Origin: Bacillota bacterium
GTDB lineage: Bacteria > Bacillota > Clostridia > Oscillospirales > Acutalibacteraceae
Length of the DNA stretch: 16,796 nt
Direction: 5' to 3'
NCBI GenBank assembly: GCA_023412845.1
Contig: JAEZRH010000022.1
Location: 1 to 16,796 of the forward strand
Below the pieces are notes generated by a model that did not search any database, was not told the origin of the DNA, and worked only from the letters and a program-made list of their open reading frames with translations. The position numbers and the translations under genes were made by a program. Below, in pieces: positions 8,196-14,886 of this stretch. How positions within the stretch are numbered: the stretch's first letter is position 1; each line of letters opens with the position of its first letter.

Positions 8196-8964
8196 ATGAA
8201 GAGAAATTATCGCCTTGGAATTTACGAAAAAGCTCTGCCTGGTACGCTTTCCTGGGAAAAAAAACTTACGGCGGCGAAGGCGGCCGGCTACGATTTTCTA
8301 GAGATCAGCATCGACGAAACGGAGGAAAAGCCCGCTCGGAAGCAGCGATTCCCGAACTGCTACGAAAAGCATGGAAATCATGAAAAAAGCCATTCGGCTT
8401 GCCGACGACCTCGGGATACGGATCATCCAGCTTGCGGGCTACGACGTCTATTATGAGGAGTCCACCGCAGAAACACGCCGACTGTTTGCAAAAAACCTGG
8501 AACTTGCTATCCGAGAGGCAAGCGGAGCCGGTGTCCTCCTCGCCTTTGAAACAATGGAAACGGAGTTCATGAATACCGTCGAAAAAGCCATGCGGTTCGT
8601 ACACCATGCCCATTCCCCTTTCCTGGGGGTCTACCCGGACATAGGAAACATCACGAATGCCGCCAAGACCTATGGGACGGATGTGATGGAAGACCTTCGA
8701 AGCGGAAAAGATCATATTATGGGCGTACACCTGAAAGAAACGCTTCCGGGCAGATTCCGCGAAGTTCCGTTTGGAAGCGGCCACGTGGATTTCGAAAACG
8801 TGATTGCCAAAACTTGGAGCCTCGGCGTCCGACGTTACGTAACCGAGTTCTGGTACAAAGGGAACCCCGCATGGAAAGGCGACGTGGACGACGCCGTCAC
8901 GAGGATGCGGGCAATTCTGGACCGCCAGCCGGATGCGGCAGAAAACCATGCGGAGGGCAGATGA
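8196..8964 (+). pseudogene. Broken L-xylulose-5-phosphate 3-epimerase (UlaE/SgbU-like), internal deletion plus frameshift
   Basis: The reading frame from ATG 8196 (after GAGGAG at 8184-8189) begins as a UlaE protein, with LGIYEKALPGTLSWEKKL, AGYDFLEISIDETEEK, but goes out of frame after 8330. The rest of UlaE resumes in another frame from about 8332 as PLGSSDS, then MEIMKKAIRLADDLGIR, IIQLAGYDVYYEES, YPDIGNI and GVHLKET to a TGA at 8962-8964. Compared with UlaE, about 36 residues are missing between DETEEK and PLGS, including the conserved region ending in GHRRF. The deletion size is not a multiple of 3 (one leftover base, C8331). The metal-binding Glu, Asp and His motifs of the C-terminal TIM barrel are still present. 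The gene should not yield active epimerase unless the deletion is an assembly artefact. Confidence 0.85.
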
Positions 8965-9034
8965 AAGGACGGCCGGCAATCGAAAAGGCACACTTAAAAC
9001 CGTCTGCAAATCTTATATGTGAGGAGAATCGATT

Positions 9035-9742
9035 ATGTTAGAAAAACTGAAGCAGGAAGTTTATAAAGCCAATATGTGCCTGCCAAAGTACGGACTTGTC
9101 ACATTCACCTGGGGAAACGCGAGCGGCATCGACCGGGGATCCGGGCTGTTTGTCATCAAGCCGAGCGGCGTTGAATACGATCAGCTGTGCCCGGAAGACA
9201 TGGTGGTCGTCAACCTAAATGGAGAGGTGGTGGAGGGACATTACAGGCCTTCTTCGGATACGCCGACGCACGTGCAGCTGTACCGGGCTTTCCCTAAAAT
9301 CGGCGGCATCGTGCACACCCACTCCTCCTGGGCCACAAGCTGGGCGCAGGCCGGAAGAGGAATCCCCTGCTACGGTACGACGCAGGCCGACTATATGTAC
9401 GGAGAAATTCCATGCGTCCGGAATCTGACCCTCGGCGAGGTCAAGGACGCATATGAAAAAAACACGGGCCTCGTAATTGCCGAATACTTTGAAAAACACG
9501 ACTACGAAGCCATGCCCGCCGTCCTTTGCAAAAACCACGGTCCGTTTACTTGGGGAAAAGACGCGGAAGAAGCGGTCTACCATGCCGTGGTGCTTGAGGA
9601 AGTCGCGAAGATGGCCGCGAGGTGCGAAAATATCAACCCAAGGGTTCGGCCTGCACCGCAGGAACTGCAGGACAAGCATTACTTCCGGAAGCACGGAGCC
9701 AATGCCTATTATGGACAGGCAAATCTGCCGGGGGTATCTTAA
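9035..9742 (+). CDS. L-ribulose-5-phosphate 4-epimerase (AraD/UlaF family)
   Basis: The 235-residue product has the full length of class II aldolase-type 4-epimerases (AraD is 231). It converts L-ribulose 5-phosphate to D-xylulose 5-phosphate using a zinc ion. Expected ligands are in register: Asp75 in RPSSDTPTH, His94 and His96 in GGIVHTHSSWA, His168 in CKNHGPF, and the C-terminal Tyr in NAYYGQ. The N-terminal TWGNASGID and IKPSGVEYD segments match the substrate phosphate-binding region. The ATG has GAGGAG at 9021-9026. It is the last intact gene of the left cluster and lies 70 nt after the broken 3-epimerase gene. AraD, UlaF and SgbE are hard to separate by sequence. The LyxK-UlaE-AraD order suggests the UlaF/SgbE role. 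Confidence 0.93.
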   Translation: MLEKLKQEVYKANMCLPKYGLVTFTWGNASGIDRGSGLFVIKPSGVEYDQLCPEDMVVVNLNGEVVEGHYRPSSDTPTHVQLYRAFPKIGGIVHTHSSWATSWAQAGRGIPCYGTTQADYMYGEIPCVRNLTLGEVKDAYEKNTGLVIAEYFEKHDYEAMPAVLCKNHGPFTWGKDAEEAVYHAVVLEEVAKMAARCENINPRVRPAPQELQDKHYFRKHGANAYYGQANLPGVS

Positions 9743-9818
9743 CGGTACAGAATAAAAAAGCGTTTCGGGCAGGGGCTGTTCTCTGAACGCAGATTGCGTG
9801 AACCCCCTGCGGCGTTCT

Positions 9819-10200
9819 ATGAAGGCTGTGTCATACTGCCGGGTTTCTACCAACAACGGGAACAGCTCGACAGTCTGGAAAGCCAGCAGGCATTTTTTCT
9901 GGAATACGCGAAACGAAATCACTATAACCTGACAAGCATCTACGCTGACGAGGAGAAAAGCGGCACGAAGATGAAGAACCGCACACAGCTTCTCCGGATG
10001 CCGTCCGACGCGCAGTGCCATTCCTTTGAAGTCGTTCTGATCAAGGATGTTTCTCGTCTGGCGCGCAATACCGTGGACTTTCTGACCAGCATCTGAAAAA
10101 TGAAAGCCCTCGGGATCACCGTGTTATTCGTGAATTACGACCAGACGTCTTCCGACATCTCCGAATTCACGCCGCCCACGATTCCCGCCATCGCATAAAT
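9819..10200 (+). pseudogene. Decayed serine recombinase (resolvase N-terminal domain) fragment
   Basis: An ATG at 9819 opens MKAVSYCRVSTNN, the catalytic-serine motif of serine recombinases. A one-base loss near 9855 shifts the frame. The match then continues as EQLDSLESQQAFFLEYAKRN, IYADEEKSGTKMKNRTQLL and KDVSRLARNTVDFLTSI. A TGA at 10094-10096 stands where the family has Arg, and the match then resumes as MKALGITVLFVNYDQTSSD, SEF. The last stretch (TPPTIPAIA then TAA at about 10197-10199) aligns with the family's MLTMLSAIAQ, with most changes explainable by C/T transitions. Only about 125 of the usual 500 or so residues remain, so it cannot be functional. It is probably the relic of an integrative element. 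It lies 76 nt after the 4-epimerase gene and ends 26 nt before the spoIIID repeat. Confidence 0.8.
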
Positions 10201-10225
10201 ATGCCCGCAGTGATTCTAGATCTTC

Positions 10226-10327
10226 CTTTGTACTAATTCTCCCCCTCCCCGCATACCTATTAGCAATCGGAGCGGTTTGGAGGGTGGAACAGTGAAAGGG
10301 ATTGTTGAGGAACGCGCCGTGGAGCTC
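10226..10327 (+). repeat. Left copy of the spoIIID promoter/5' direct repeat
   Basis: About 102 nt beginning CTTTGTACTAATTCT match 16696-16796 in the same orientation. I count 12 mismatches and one 1-nt gap, about 87% identity. The right copy is cut by the window end, so the repeat may be longer. It covers a probable promoter, the ribosome binding site GGAGGGTGG and the first 12 codons of spoIIID. Confidence 0.9.
10231..10259 (+). promoter_or_regulatory. Possible sigma-E-type promoter of the left spoIIID copy
   Basis: TACTAATT at 10231-10238 and CATACCTA at 10252-10259 are spaced 13 nt apart and lie about 33 nt before the GTG. They resemble the sigma-E pattern (ATA-containing -35, CATAcaAT-like -10). 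Known biology is that spoIIID is transcribed by sigma E. The same layout is kept in the right copy. This is pattern matching only. Confidence 0.3.
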
Positions 10328-10420
10328 GGCGAGTACATAATCGAAAACAAGACGACCGTGCGGGCCGCCGCCAAAAAATTCGGCATCAGCAAGTCAACGG
10401 TACATACGGTTGTAACTTAA
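10292..10420 (+). pseudogene. spoIIID: Truncated spoIIID (first 42 codons)
   Basis: A GTG start behind GGAGGGTGG opens VKGIVEERAVELGEYIIENK, TTVRAAAKKFGISKSTVH. This is the N-terminus and helix-turn-helix of the sporulation DNA-binding protein SpoIIID, which is about 80-95 residues long. After STVH the similarity stops (TVVT, then TAA at 10418-10420, where the family continues KDVTERLP). The copy has lost the C-terminal basic region and part of the DNA-contact surface. Within the 12 codons comparable with the copy at 16761, all six base differences are synonymous. It therefore evolved under protein-level selection before being truncated. A 42-residue peptide could still be made during sporulation. 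Confidence 0.85.
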
Positions 10421-10487
10421 TTGAACGTTTTTCGGTGATAGTGAGATAAAGCAGAAGGCGCATGGAGCCTGAATTTTCATATAAAAC

Positions 10488-10520
10488 ACGGCGGCAGGAA
10501 GAAATTCTTCCTGCCGCCGT
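10488..10520. terminator. Bidirectional intrinsic terminator
   Basis: A perfect 16-bp inverted repeat (ACGGCGGCAGGAAGAA and its complement, one central base) forms a strong hairpin. TTATCGTTTT follows it on the + strand and GTTTTATATG follows it on the - strand. It can stop transcription from the truncated spoIIID side and from the regulator-terminated operon on the - strand. Confidence 0.8.
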
Positions 10521-10562
10521 TATCGTTTTGATTACTCCTCTCAATTTTGAAAGCCTACAGCA

Positions 10563-10685
10563 TCATGCAACTGAATAAACGAGGACTGCGAGACCCGCTA
10601 AAAGCAGCAGGCAACTCAGTGCGGATTTTCTTTTGATTGCATGGACAAGCCGAATCAGGCTGCTCGTTTTTGCAGGCAACGGCAT
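10563..10685 (-). CDS. Possible small membrane protein (40 residues), uncertain
   Basis: An ATG at 10685 on the - strand opens a 40-codon frame. It has a short basic N-terminal half (KTSSLIRLVHAIKRKS) followed by one strongly hydrophobic segment of about 19 residues (ALSCLLLLAGLAVLVYSVA) to TGA at 10563-10565. This shape is that of a small single-pass membrane protein with the positive charge on the inside. The ribosome binding site is weak (GGA only), and no family is recognised. It lies downstream of the LacI gene and just ahead of the terminator, so it could be the last gene of the operon. It may also be chance. Apart from it, the 10521-10807 stretch shows no gene I can support. Confidence 0.25.
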   Translation of the reverse strand: MPLPAKTSSLIRLVHAIKRKSALSCLLLLAGLAVLVYSVA

Positions 10686-10807
10686 TGTACTTTCGGTTCC
10701 GGAGCAATACCCAGGCTTCACGAAAACATGCTCCGCCTTGGCCCGGATTGATAATGTCCTATGATTCCGGGTGCCTGCTCCCTTTTCAATCCCGGGTTTC
10801 GAACTTC

Positions 10808-11872
10808 CTAAGTTGCGGATAGAATATGCCTGTCCGTTCCGGGCGCCAGAACAGACTGGCGTTCCACCATGCGGACACCGATGACCGCGTTTTCGGCTGC
10901 CAGCGTACCTTTATGCGAAATCTGATACCGCAGCCGGGAAACCGCCCGTTTCCCCAGCAATTCTTTATCAACATTCACCGTCGTCAGCTTTGGATGTACC
11001 TTTTCGCACATTTCAATATTATCGAATCCAACGAGGGAAATATCCTGCGGTACGTTAATATTCAGAATCTGCAGCGCCGTCAGTAAAAGGATCGCCGCAC
11101 GATCGTTAGAACAGACAAATGCCTGCGGCACATCGTGAGTCGTCTTAAGAAGACACACGATCCTCTGTGTATCGTTCCGGAGGACGGCGTCCTCAATATC
11201 CGACAAAATGGAGTACTTTCGGATATAGTCGTCAATATTTTCAACCCGCAGCGCATTGCTTTCCCGTCCGAGGGCCTCTCGGAAACCGAAGAAGCGCTCT
11301 TTGATGCTCAGGGAATACTGAAGGTCGCCGAAATAACCGATTGTCTGGAATCCACAGTCCAGAAGATACTTCGTCTCAATAAATCCGCCGAGTTTGTTGT
11401 CCGTCAGAATGCTGTCGACCGAATGCATCAGGGATGCATGATCCACCAGTACGAGCGGAAGATGATAGTCCTTCAGGCGGCCGATGTTTTCATCGCTGAT
11501 TTTCCCGATTACCGCAATACCGGCGACGCGGTGTCTTTCCACACAGGACGGCACCGACATGGCGCTGTTGTCGAAGAACTGGATGATGGTGTCGTACCCG
11601 CTCTTTTTTGCTTCCTCCACAAAAGAGTAAAGAACCTTACCGTAAAAGTTCATGTCGTCCGAGTAAAGCTTCTGCATCATGATGCAAAGGTTGGTGCTGG
11701 TAAACGTGTGCACATACCGGTTCTTTTTTTCGAGGTATCCCGTTTTCTCCGCCATGTGAAGAATCCTGGCACGGGTTTCCTCGCTGACGCCGGGCCTGTT
11801 GTTCAGTGCGAGAGACACTGCGTTTATGGAAAGGTTCAGCCTGTTCGCGATATCCTTCATGGAAATATCCAT
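10808..11872 (-). CDS. LacI-family transcriptional regulator
   Basis: The 354-residue product begins MDISMKDIANRLNLSINAVSLALNN, a typical LacI helix-turn-helix at about residues 5-25. The hinge region and a type-1 periplasmic-binding-like ligand domain follow, with segments VFGLVDHA-like LVLVDHASLM, AFVCSNDRAAILLLTAL and ISLVGFDNIE. A second in-frame ATG (codon 5, SMKD) matches the usual start of such proteins. The first ATG is kept because AGAGGGTGG lies upstream. The gene is last in the minus-strand operon, 49 nt after the GH130 gene, so it most likely represses or activates that operon in response to the imported oligosaccharide or a product. It is only distantly similar to the LacI protein of the left cluster. 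Confidence 0.92.
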   Translation of the reverse strand: MDISMKDIANRLNLSINAVSLALNNRPGVSEETRARILHMAEKTGYLEKKNRYVHTFTSTNLCIMMQKLYSDDMNFYGKVLYSFVEEAKKSGYDTIIQFFDNSAMSVPSCVERHRVAGIAVIGKISDENIGRLKDYHLPLVLVDHASLMHSVDSILTDNKLGGFIETKYLLDCGFQTIGYFGDLQYSLSIKERFFGFREALGRESNALRVENIDDYIRKYSILSDIEDAVLRNDTQRIVCLLKTTHDVPQAFVCSNDRAAILLLTALQILNINVPQDISLVGFDNIEMCEKVHPKLTTVNVDKELLGKRAVSRLRYQISHKGTLAAENAVIGVRMVERQSVLAPGTDRHILSAT

Positions 11873-11921
11873 AAACCGCCACCCTCTTCTTCTCTGGTCC
11901 TATTCATTTCTTACAAACAAA

Positions 11922-13016
11922 TTAAAGCACGCCGAGATGCGCGTATAAATCTTCAATCGCAATATCCGCGCGGCAGATCTTATCGTCCGCAGCACCGTAA
12001 TAAACGGTCACGACGCCGTTCTCAAAAATGCAGCCGCAGGTAAACACCACATTGCCGAAGAAGCCGTCCGTCTCGTAGCAAGCCTCCGGCTGCAGAAGCG
12101 GAAACCGGGACTTCGCAATAACCTTCATGGGGTCCCCGGCGTCCAGCAGAAACGCGCCAAGGCAGTACCGCTGGTCCCAATCGGCGGCGTGGTAAATTTT
12201 GATCCAGCCCTTTTCCGTACGGAACGGAGGCGCCCCGCCGCCGACGCGGCCGCTGTCCCACCCCTGCTGCGAAACGCTGTGAAAGTGGCGGTGGCAGCCC
12301 CAGTGCAGCAGGTCGTCCGACTCGGAAAGCCAGATGTCCGGCGTTCCGATGGACTGCGGGACCGGCCGGCTGAATGCAAAATATTTTCCGCCGATTTTCT
12401 CCGGAAAGATCACAACGTCTTTGTTTTCCGGAAGAAAGACGAGGCCGTGCCGCCTGAAAACACGGAAGTCCGTCGTGGAAATGATCGCGGTAGCCGCGCC
12501 GTCCGGTGAAACCGCGGTATAGTTGATGTAATAGGTACTGCCGATACGGGTAACGCGCGGGTCTTCCATTCCCCAGCTTTCCGTCTCCGCGTCCGGTTCG
12601 ATCATGGGATGGTCGTCAACGGTAAAATGAAATCCGTCCTGCGAACGGGCCAGACGGAAATGCGAAAACGAGGTAAGGTACGCCACTCTGTGGCCCCCGC
12701 CTCTGTACAGGACCGTTCTGGAGTCGGTGAAATCCAGTTCCGGATGGTCGTCTTTTTCCAACGTCACAATTTCAAGCTCGTTACATCCGTTGCGGCGGGC
12801 AACGGTGGGGAAAGCCACAGTGCCTTCCGCCACGTCCTTCACGGACTCCGCAACACGGCAGACGAGAAGATATTCGCCGTTGTATCTGGCCACCCCGCAG
12901 TTGAAAATTCCATCCACCTTCAGATTTTCATGCGTGGGTCTGACGTCCGTCGCCGTCAGCAGCGGATTGCATGCGGTCCGAATCAGCGCAGGCGCCGTCT
13001 GTTTTGTTTTTTTCAT
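11922..13016 (-). CDS. Glycoside hydrolase family 130 phosphorylase or hydrolase
   Basis: The 364-residue protein has the five-bladed beta-propeller signatures of GH130, a family of mostly beta-mannoside phosphorylases that release mannose 1-phosphate. The key motif EDPRV is at residues 151-155 (catalytic Asp152), followed by GSTYYINYTAVS. FPEKIGGKYFAFSRP is at 204-218, with Lys and Arg placed where phosphorylases bind phosphate, and GGGAPPFRTEKGWIKIYHAAD at 259-279 contains the conserved His. These basic residues favour a phosphorylase, but some GH130 members are hydrolases. Two starts are possible, 13022 and 13016. I chose 13016 for its 8-nt spacing from TAGGGG, which overlaps the preceding permease stop. 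The product would degrade the oligosaccharide delivered by the adjacent importer. Subfamily and linkage are not determined. Confidence 0.9.
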   Translation of the reverse strand: MKKTKQTAPALIRTACNPLLTATDVRPTHENLKVDGIFNCGVARYNGEYLLVCRVAESVKDVAEGTVAFPTVARRNGCNELEIVTLEKDDHPELDFTDSRTVLYRGGGHRVAYLTSFSHFRLARSQDGFHFTVDDHPMIEPDAETESWGMEDPRVTRIGSTYYINYTAVSPDGAATAIISTTDFRVFRRHGLVFLPENKDVVIFPEKIGGKYFAFSRPVPQSIGTPDIWLSESDDLLHWGCHRHFHSVSQQGWDSGRVGGGAPPFRTEKGWIKIYHAADWDQRYCLGAFLLDAGDPMKVIAKSRFPLLQPEACYETDGFFGNVVFTCGCIFENGVVTVYYGAADDKICRADIAIEDLYAHLGVL

Positions 13017-13027
13017 TGCCATTTCCC

Positions 13028-13855
13028 CTACTTCAGCATAAAGTTGATTCCTTCTTTGAAATACCTGGAAAAACACAGAAACAGGACGATAATCGGCAGC
13101 GTCAGCAAAATCGACGCCGCGTACATGGGTCCAGGAAGGGTCGAGTTCTGGTTGAACTGCGTCGAAATCAGCACGTTCAAGGTCTGAACCTTCACATTCG
13201 GCGCGATCAGCATATCCCACATCAGTTCGTTCCAACGCGTCATGAAAACAGACAGAAACACGATGATGCTGATGGATTTGGTAGACGGGAGCGCGATAGA
13301 CCTGAGAATCCTCCAATCGGAGGCGCCGTCGATCTTCGCCGCTTCAAACACGGATTTCGGCACGGTCTTGAAATAATTGATGTACATGAAAATGCCCCAA
13401 ACGGAAATGACCAGCGGAAGGATCATTCCGGAGTAATGGTTTGCCAAGGGCTTTACAATCATGTAGCGTGGTACAAGAAGGATAATGACCGGGAAAAACA
13501 TCTGGAATAGCAGCGATGATTCGACAAGCTGCTTGCCCCGGTACTGCATATTAGTACTGGCATAGCCGGTCATCAGCCCGACCGCCACCGAAATTACGGC
13601 GGTCGGCGTCGCCACGATGAAAGAATTCAGCAGCGCGCGCACCCACATTAGCGCGTCGGCCGCACCGGAACTGTTGATCAGATAGGAATAGCTTTTCAGC
13701 GAAAGCCCCTGAGGAGCCATTGATTTGTCGACCTGCTCCCACGGGAGAAACGACTGCAGCAACATGTAATAGTACGGAAACAGAGAAATCAGCAGCAGCA
13801 AAGCCGCAAGGATCAGGCAGACCACCGTACCGGTACGGATTTTTTTACGAGTCAT
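13028..13855 (-). CDS. Carbohydrate ABC transporter permease, MalG-like
   Basis: The 275-residue permease belongs to the CUT1 family (BPD_transp_1). It has about six membrane segments, starting at residues 10-30. The cytoplasmic EAA loop, which docks on the ATPase, is EAAKIDGASDWRILRSIALP at 171-190. The ATG at 13855 lies just after GGGGAGGG, which overlaps the stop of the MalF-like gene. Spacing with both neighbours is a few nucleotides, so it is co-transcribed and translationally coupled. With the MalF-like subunit it forms the membrane channel of an oligosaccharide importer. No ATPase gene is present, so a shared ATPase of the MsmK/UgpC type elsewhere is expected. Confidence 0.95.
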   Translation of the reverse strand: MTRKKIRTGTVVCLILAALLLLISLFPYYYMLLQSFLPWEQVDKSMAPQGLSLKSYSYLINSSGAADALMWVRALLNSFIVATPTAVISVAVGLMTGYASTNMQYRGKQLVESSLLFQMFFPVIILLVPRYMIVKPLANHYSGMILPLVISVWGIFMYINYFKTVPKSVFEAAKIDGASDWRILRSIALPSTKSISIIVFLSVFMTRWNELMWDMLIAPNVKVQTLNVLISTQFNQNSTLPGPMYAASILLTLPIIVLFLCFSRYFKEGINFMLK

Positions 13856-13868
13856 GTTCTTCCCTCCC

Positions 13869-14789
13869 CTACCAGCCGAATCGTTTGTTGACCCGGTTCA
13901 TCAAAATGGCGATGAGCTGGATGGTCACGAAAATCTGAACCGCATTTGCTATGGCCATAGCCGCCCCATAGCCGGCGTTCAAGCTGACAAAGGAGGTCTT
14001 ATAGATTTCAAGCTGCCACGTCGTGGTGCTCATATCGGGTCCGCCGCCGGTCAACAAAAACGGTTCGGAAAAAATCTGAAAGGAAAGGCCCGCAGCCAGA
14101 ACAATGACGGAGGTCAGCGTCGGAGTGATCATGGGAAGCGTGATGCGGAAAAATTTCTGAAATCCGGTGCAGCCGTCCAGCAAAGCAGCCTCGTACACAT
14201 CGTCCGGCACCGACTCGATGGCGGAAAGCACAAACAGCGCGTAATAGCCTCCCATTTTCCAGACAATCATTGCGATCAGAATCCAGAACGTCGCTCCGCT
14301 CTGCAGCCAGTTGATGTCCATTCCGTACCGATCCCGCAGGAAGGTGTTCAGCGCGGAATTGTAACTGAACACATACTTCACCATGACCGAGGTCGCAACC
14401 CCCGAAGTAAGATACGGGATAAAGAACAGCGTTGCGGCAATCCCCTTGATTTTATCCGGCAGCTTTGAAGTCAGCAACGCAATGCCGACACCTGCCGCAA
14501 AGCAGAGAACCACAATGGGAACCAGGTACCGGAACGAGTTCCAGAACGCCGCCTGCACGTTTTCGTCGGAAAACAGCTGCTCAAAATTGTCCAGCCCGGT
14601 CATGTGATAGGTCGGCGTCATCAGATTCCAGTCGGTCAGTGACAGCCACACCGCCCAGACCAAAGGAAGCAAAAGAAAGATAACGGTATAAAGAACATAG
14701 GGAGTGTTGAACAGCCACGCCGTACGGCTTTCATGTCCGGCATGTTTGGAATTGTTCTTTGTCAGAACCGCTTCCCCGTTATTTGGCAT
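13869..14789 (-). CDS. Carbohydrate ABC transporter permease, MalF-like
   Basis: The 306-residue product begins with a charged cytoplasmic N-terminus. Membrane segments start at about residue 27, followed by the usual CUT1 pattern WAVWLSLTDWNLMTP and NFEQLFSD. The EAA loop EAALLDGCTGFQKFFRITLP is at residues 200-219, and GGGPDMSTTTWQLEIYKTSF follows near 260. AAAGGAGC sits 8 nt before the ATG on the minus strand. It heads the pair of permease genes after the lipoprotein gene, separated from that gene by 97 nt carrying a hairpin. It imports the oligosaccharide together with the MalG-like partner. Confidence 0.95.
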   Translation of the reverse strand: MPNNGEAVLTKNNSKHAGHESRTAWLFNTPYVLYTVIFLLLPLVWAVWLSLTDWNLMTPTYHMTGLDNFEQLFSDENVQAAFWNSFRYLVPIVVLCFAAGVGIALLTSKLPDKIKGIAATLFFIPYLTSGVATSVMVKYVFSYNSALNTFLRDRYGMDINWLQSGATFWILIAMIVWKMGGYYALFVLSAIESVPDDVYEAALLDGCTGFQKFFRITLPMITPTLTSVIVLAAGLSFQIFSEPFLLTGGGPDMSTTTWQLEIYKTSFVSLNAGYGAAMAIANAVQIFVTIQLIAILMNRVNKRFGW

Positions 14790-14827
14790 GAAGAAAGCTC
14801 CTTTCTCGGCTGCGAACAGCAGGAAGC

Positions 14828-14867
14828 GTTCCCGCCTCCGTGGCCTTCCGGCTTTAAAGGCGGGAAC
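14828..14867 (-). promoter_or_regulatory. Intercistronic hairpin between lipoprotein and permease genes
   Basis: A 10-bp inverted repeat (GTTCCCGCCT with AGGCGGGAAC) encloses a smaller GCC-GGAA-GGC stem-loop in the 97-nt gap. There is no run of T after it on the minus strand, so it is unlikely to be a full terminator. Such hairpins commonly protect the 3' end of the lipoprotein message and keep permease levels lower than the binding protein. Confidence 0.45.
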
Positions 14868-14886
14868 ACTTTGGGATGCGGATGCG

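Noticed and set aside
8300..8370. Programmed frameshift as an explanation for the split ulaE-like frame
   Set aside because: There is no slippery sequence, and about 36 conserved residues are physically missing, which frameshifting cannot restore.
9769..9810. Inverted repeat GCAGGGG/CCCCTGC as a terminator after the 4-epimerase gene
   Set aside because: The loop is 28 nt long and no T-run follows.
10637..10822. 61-codon open frame on the + strand
   Set aside because: It has no recognisable protein pattern, no ribosome binding site, and low-complexity chance composition.
13023..13316. Longer reading frame in front of the GH130 gene
   Set aside because: It runs through the MalG-like permease gene in another frame. 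The GH130 match starts at 13016 or 13022 next to TAGGGG.
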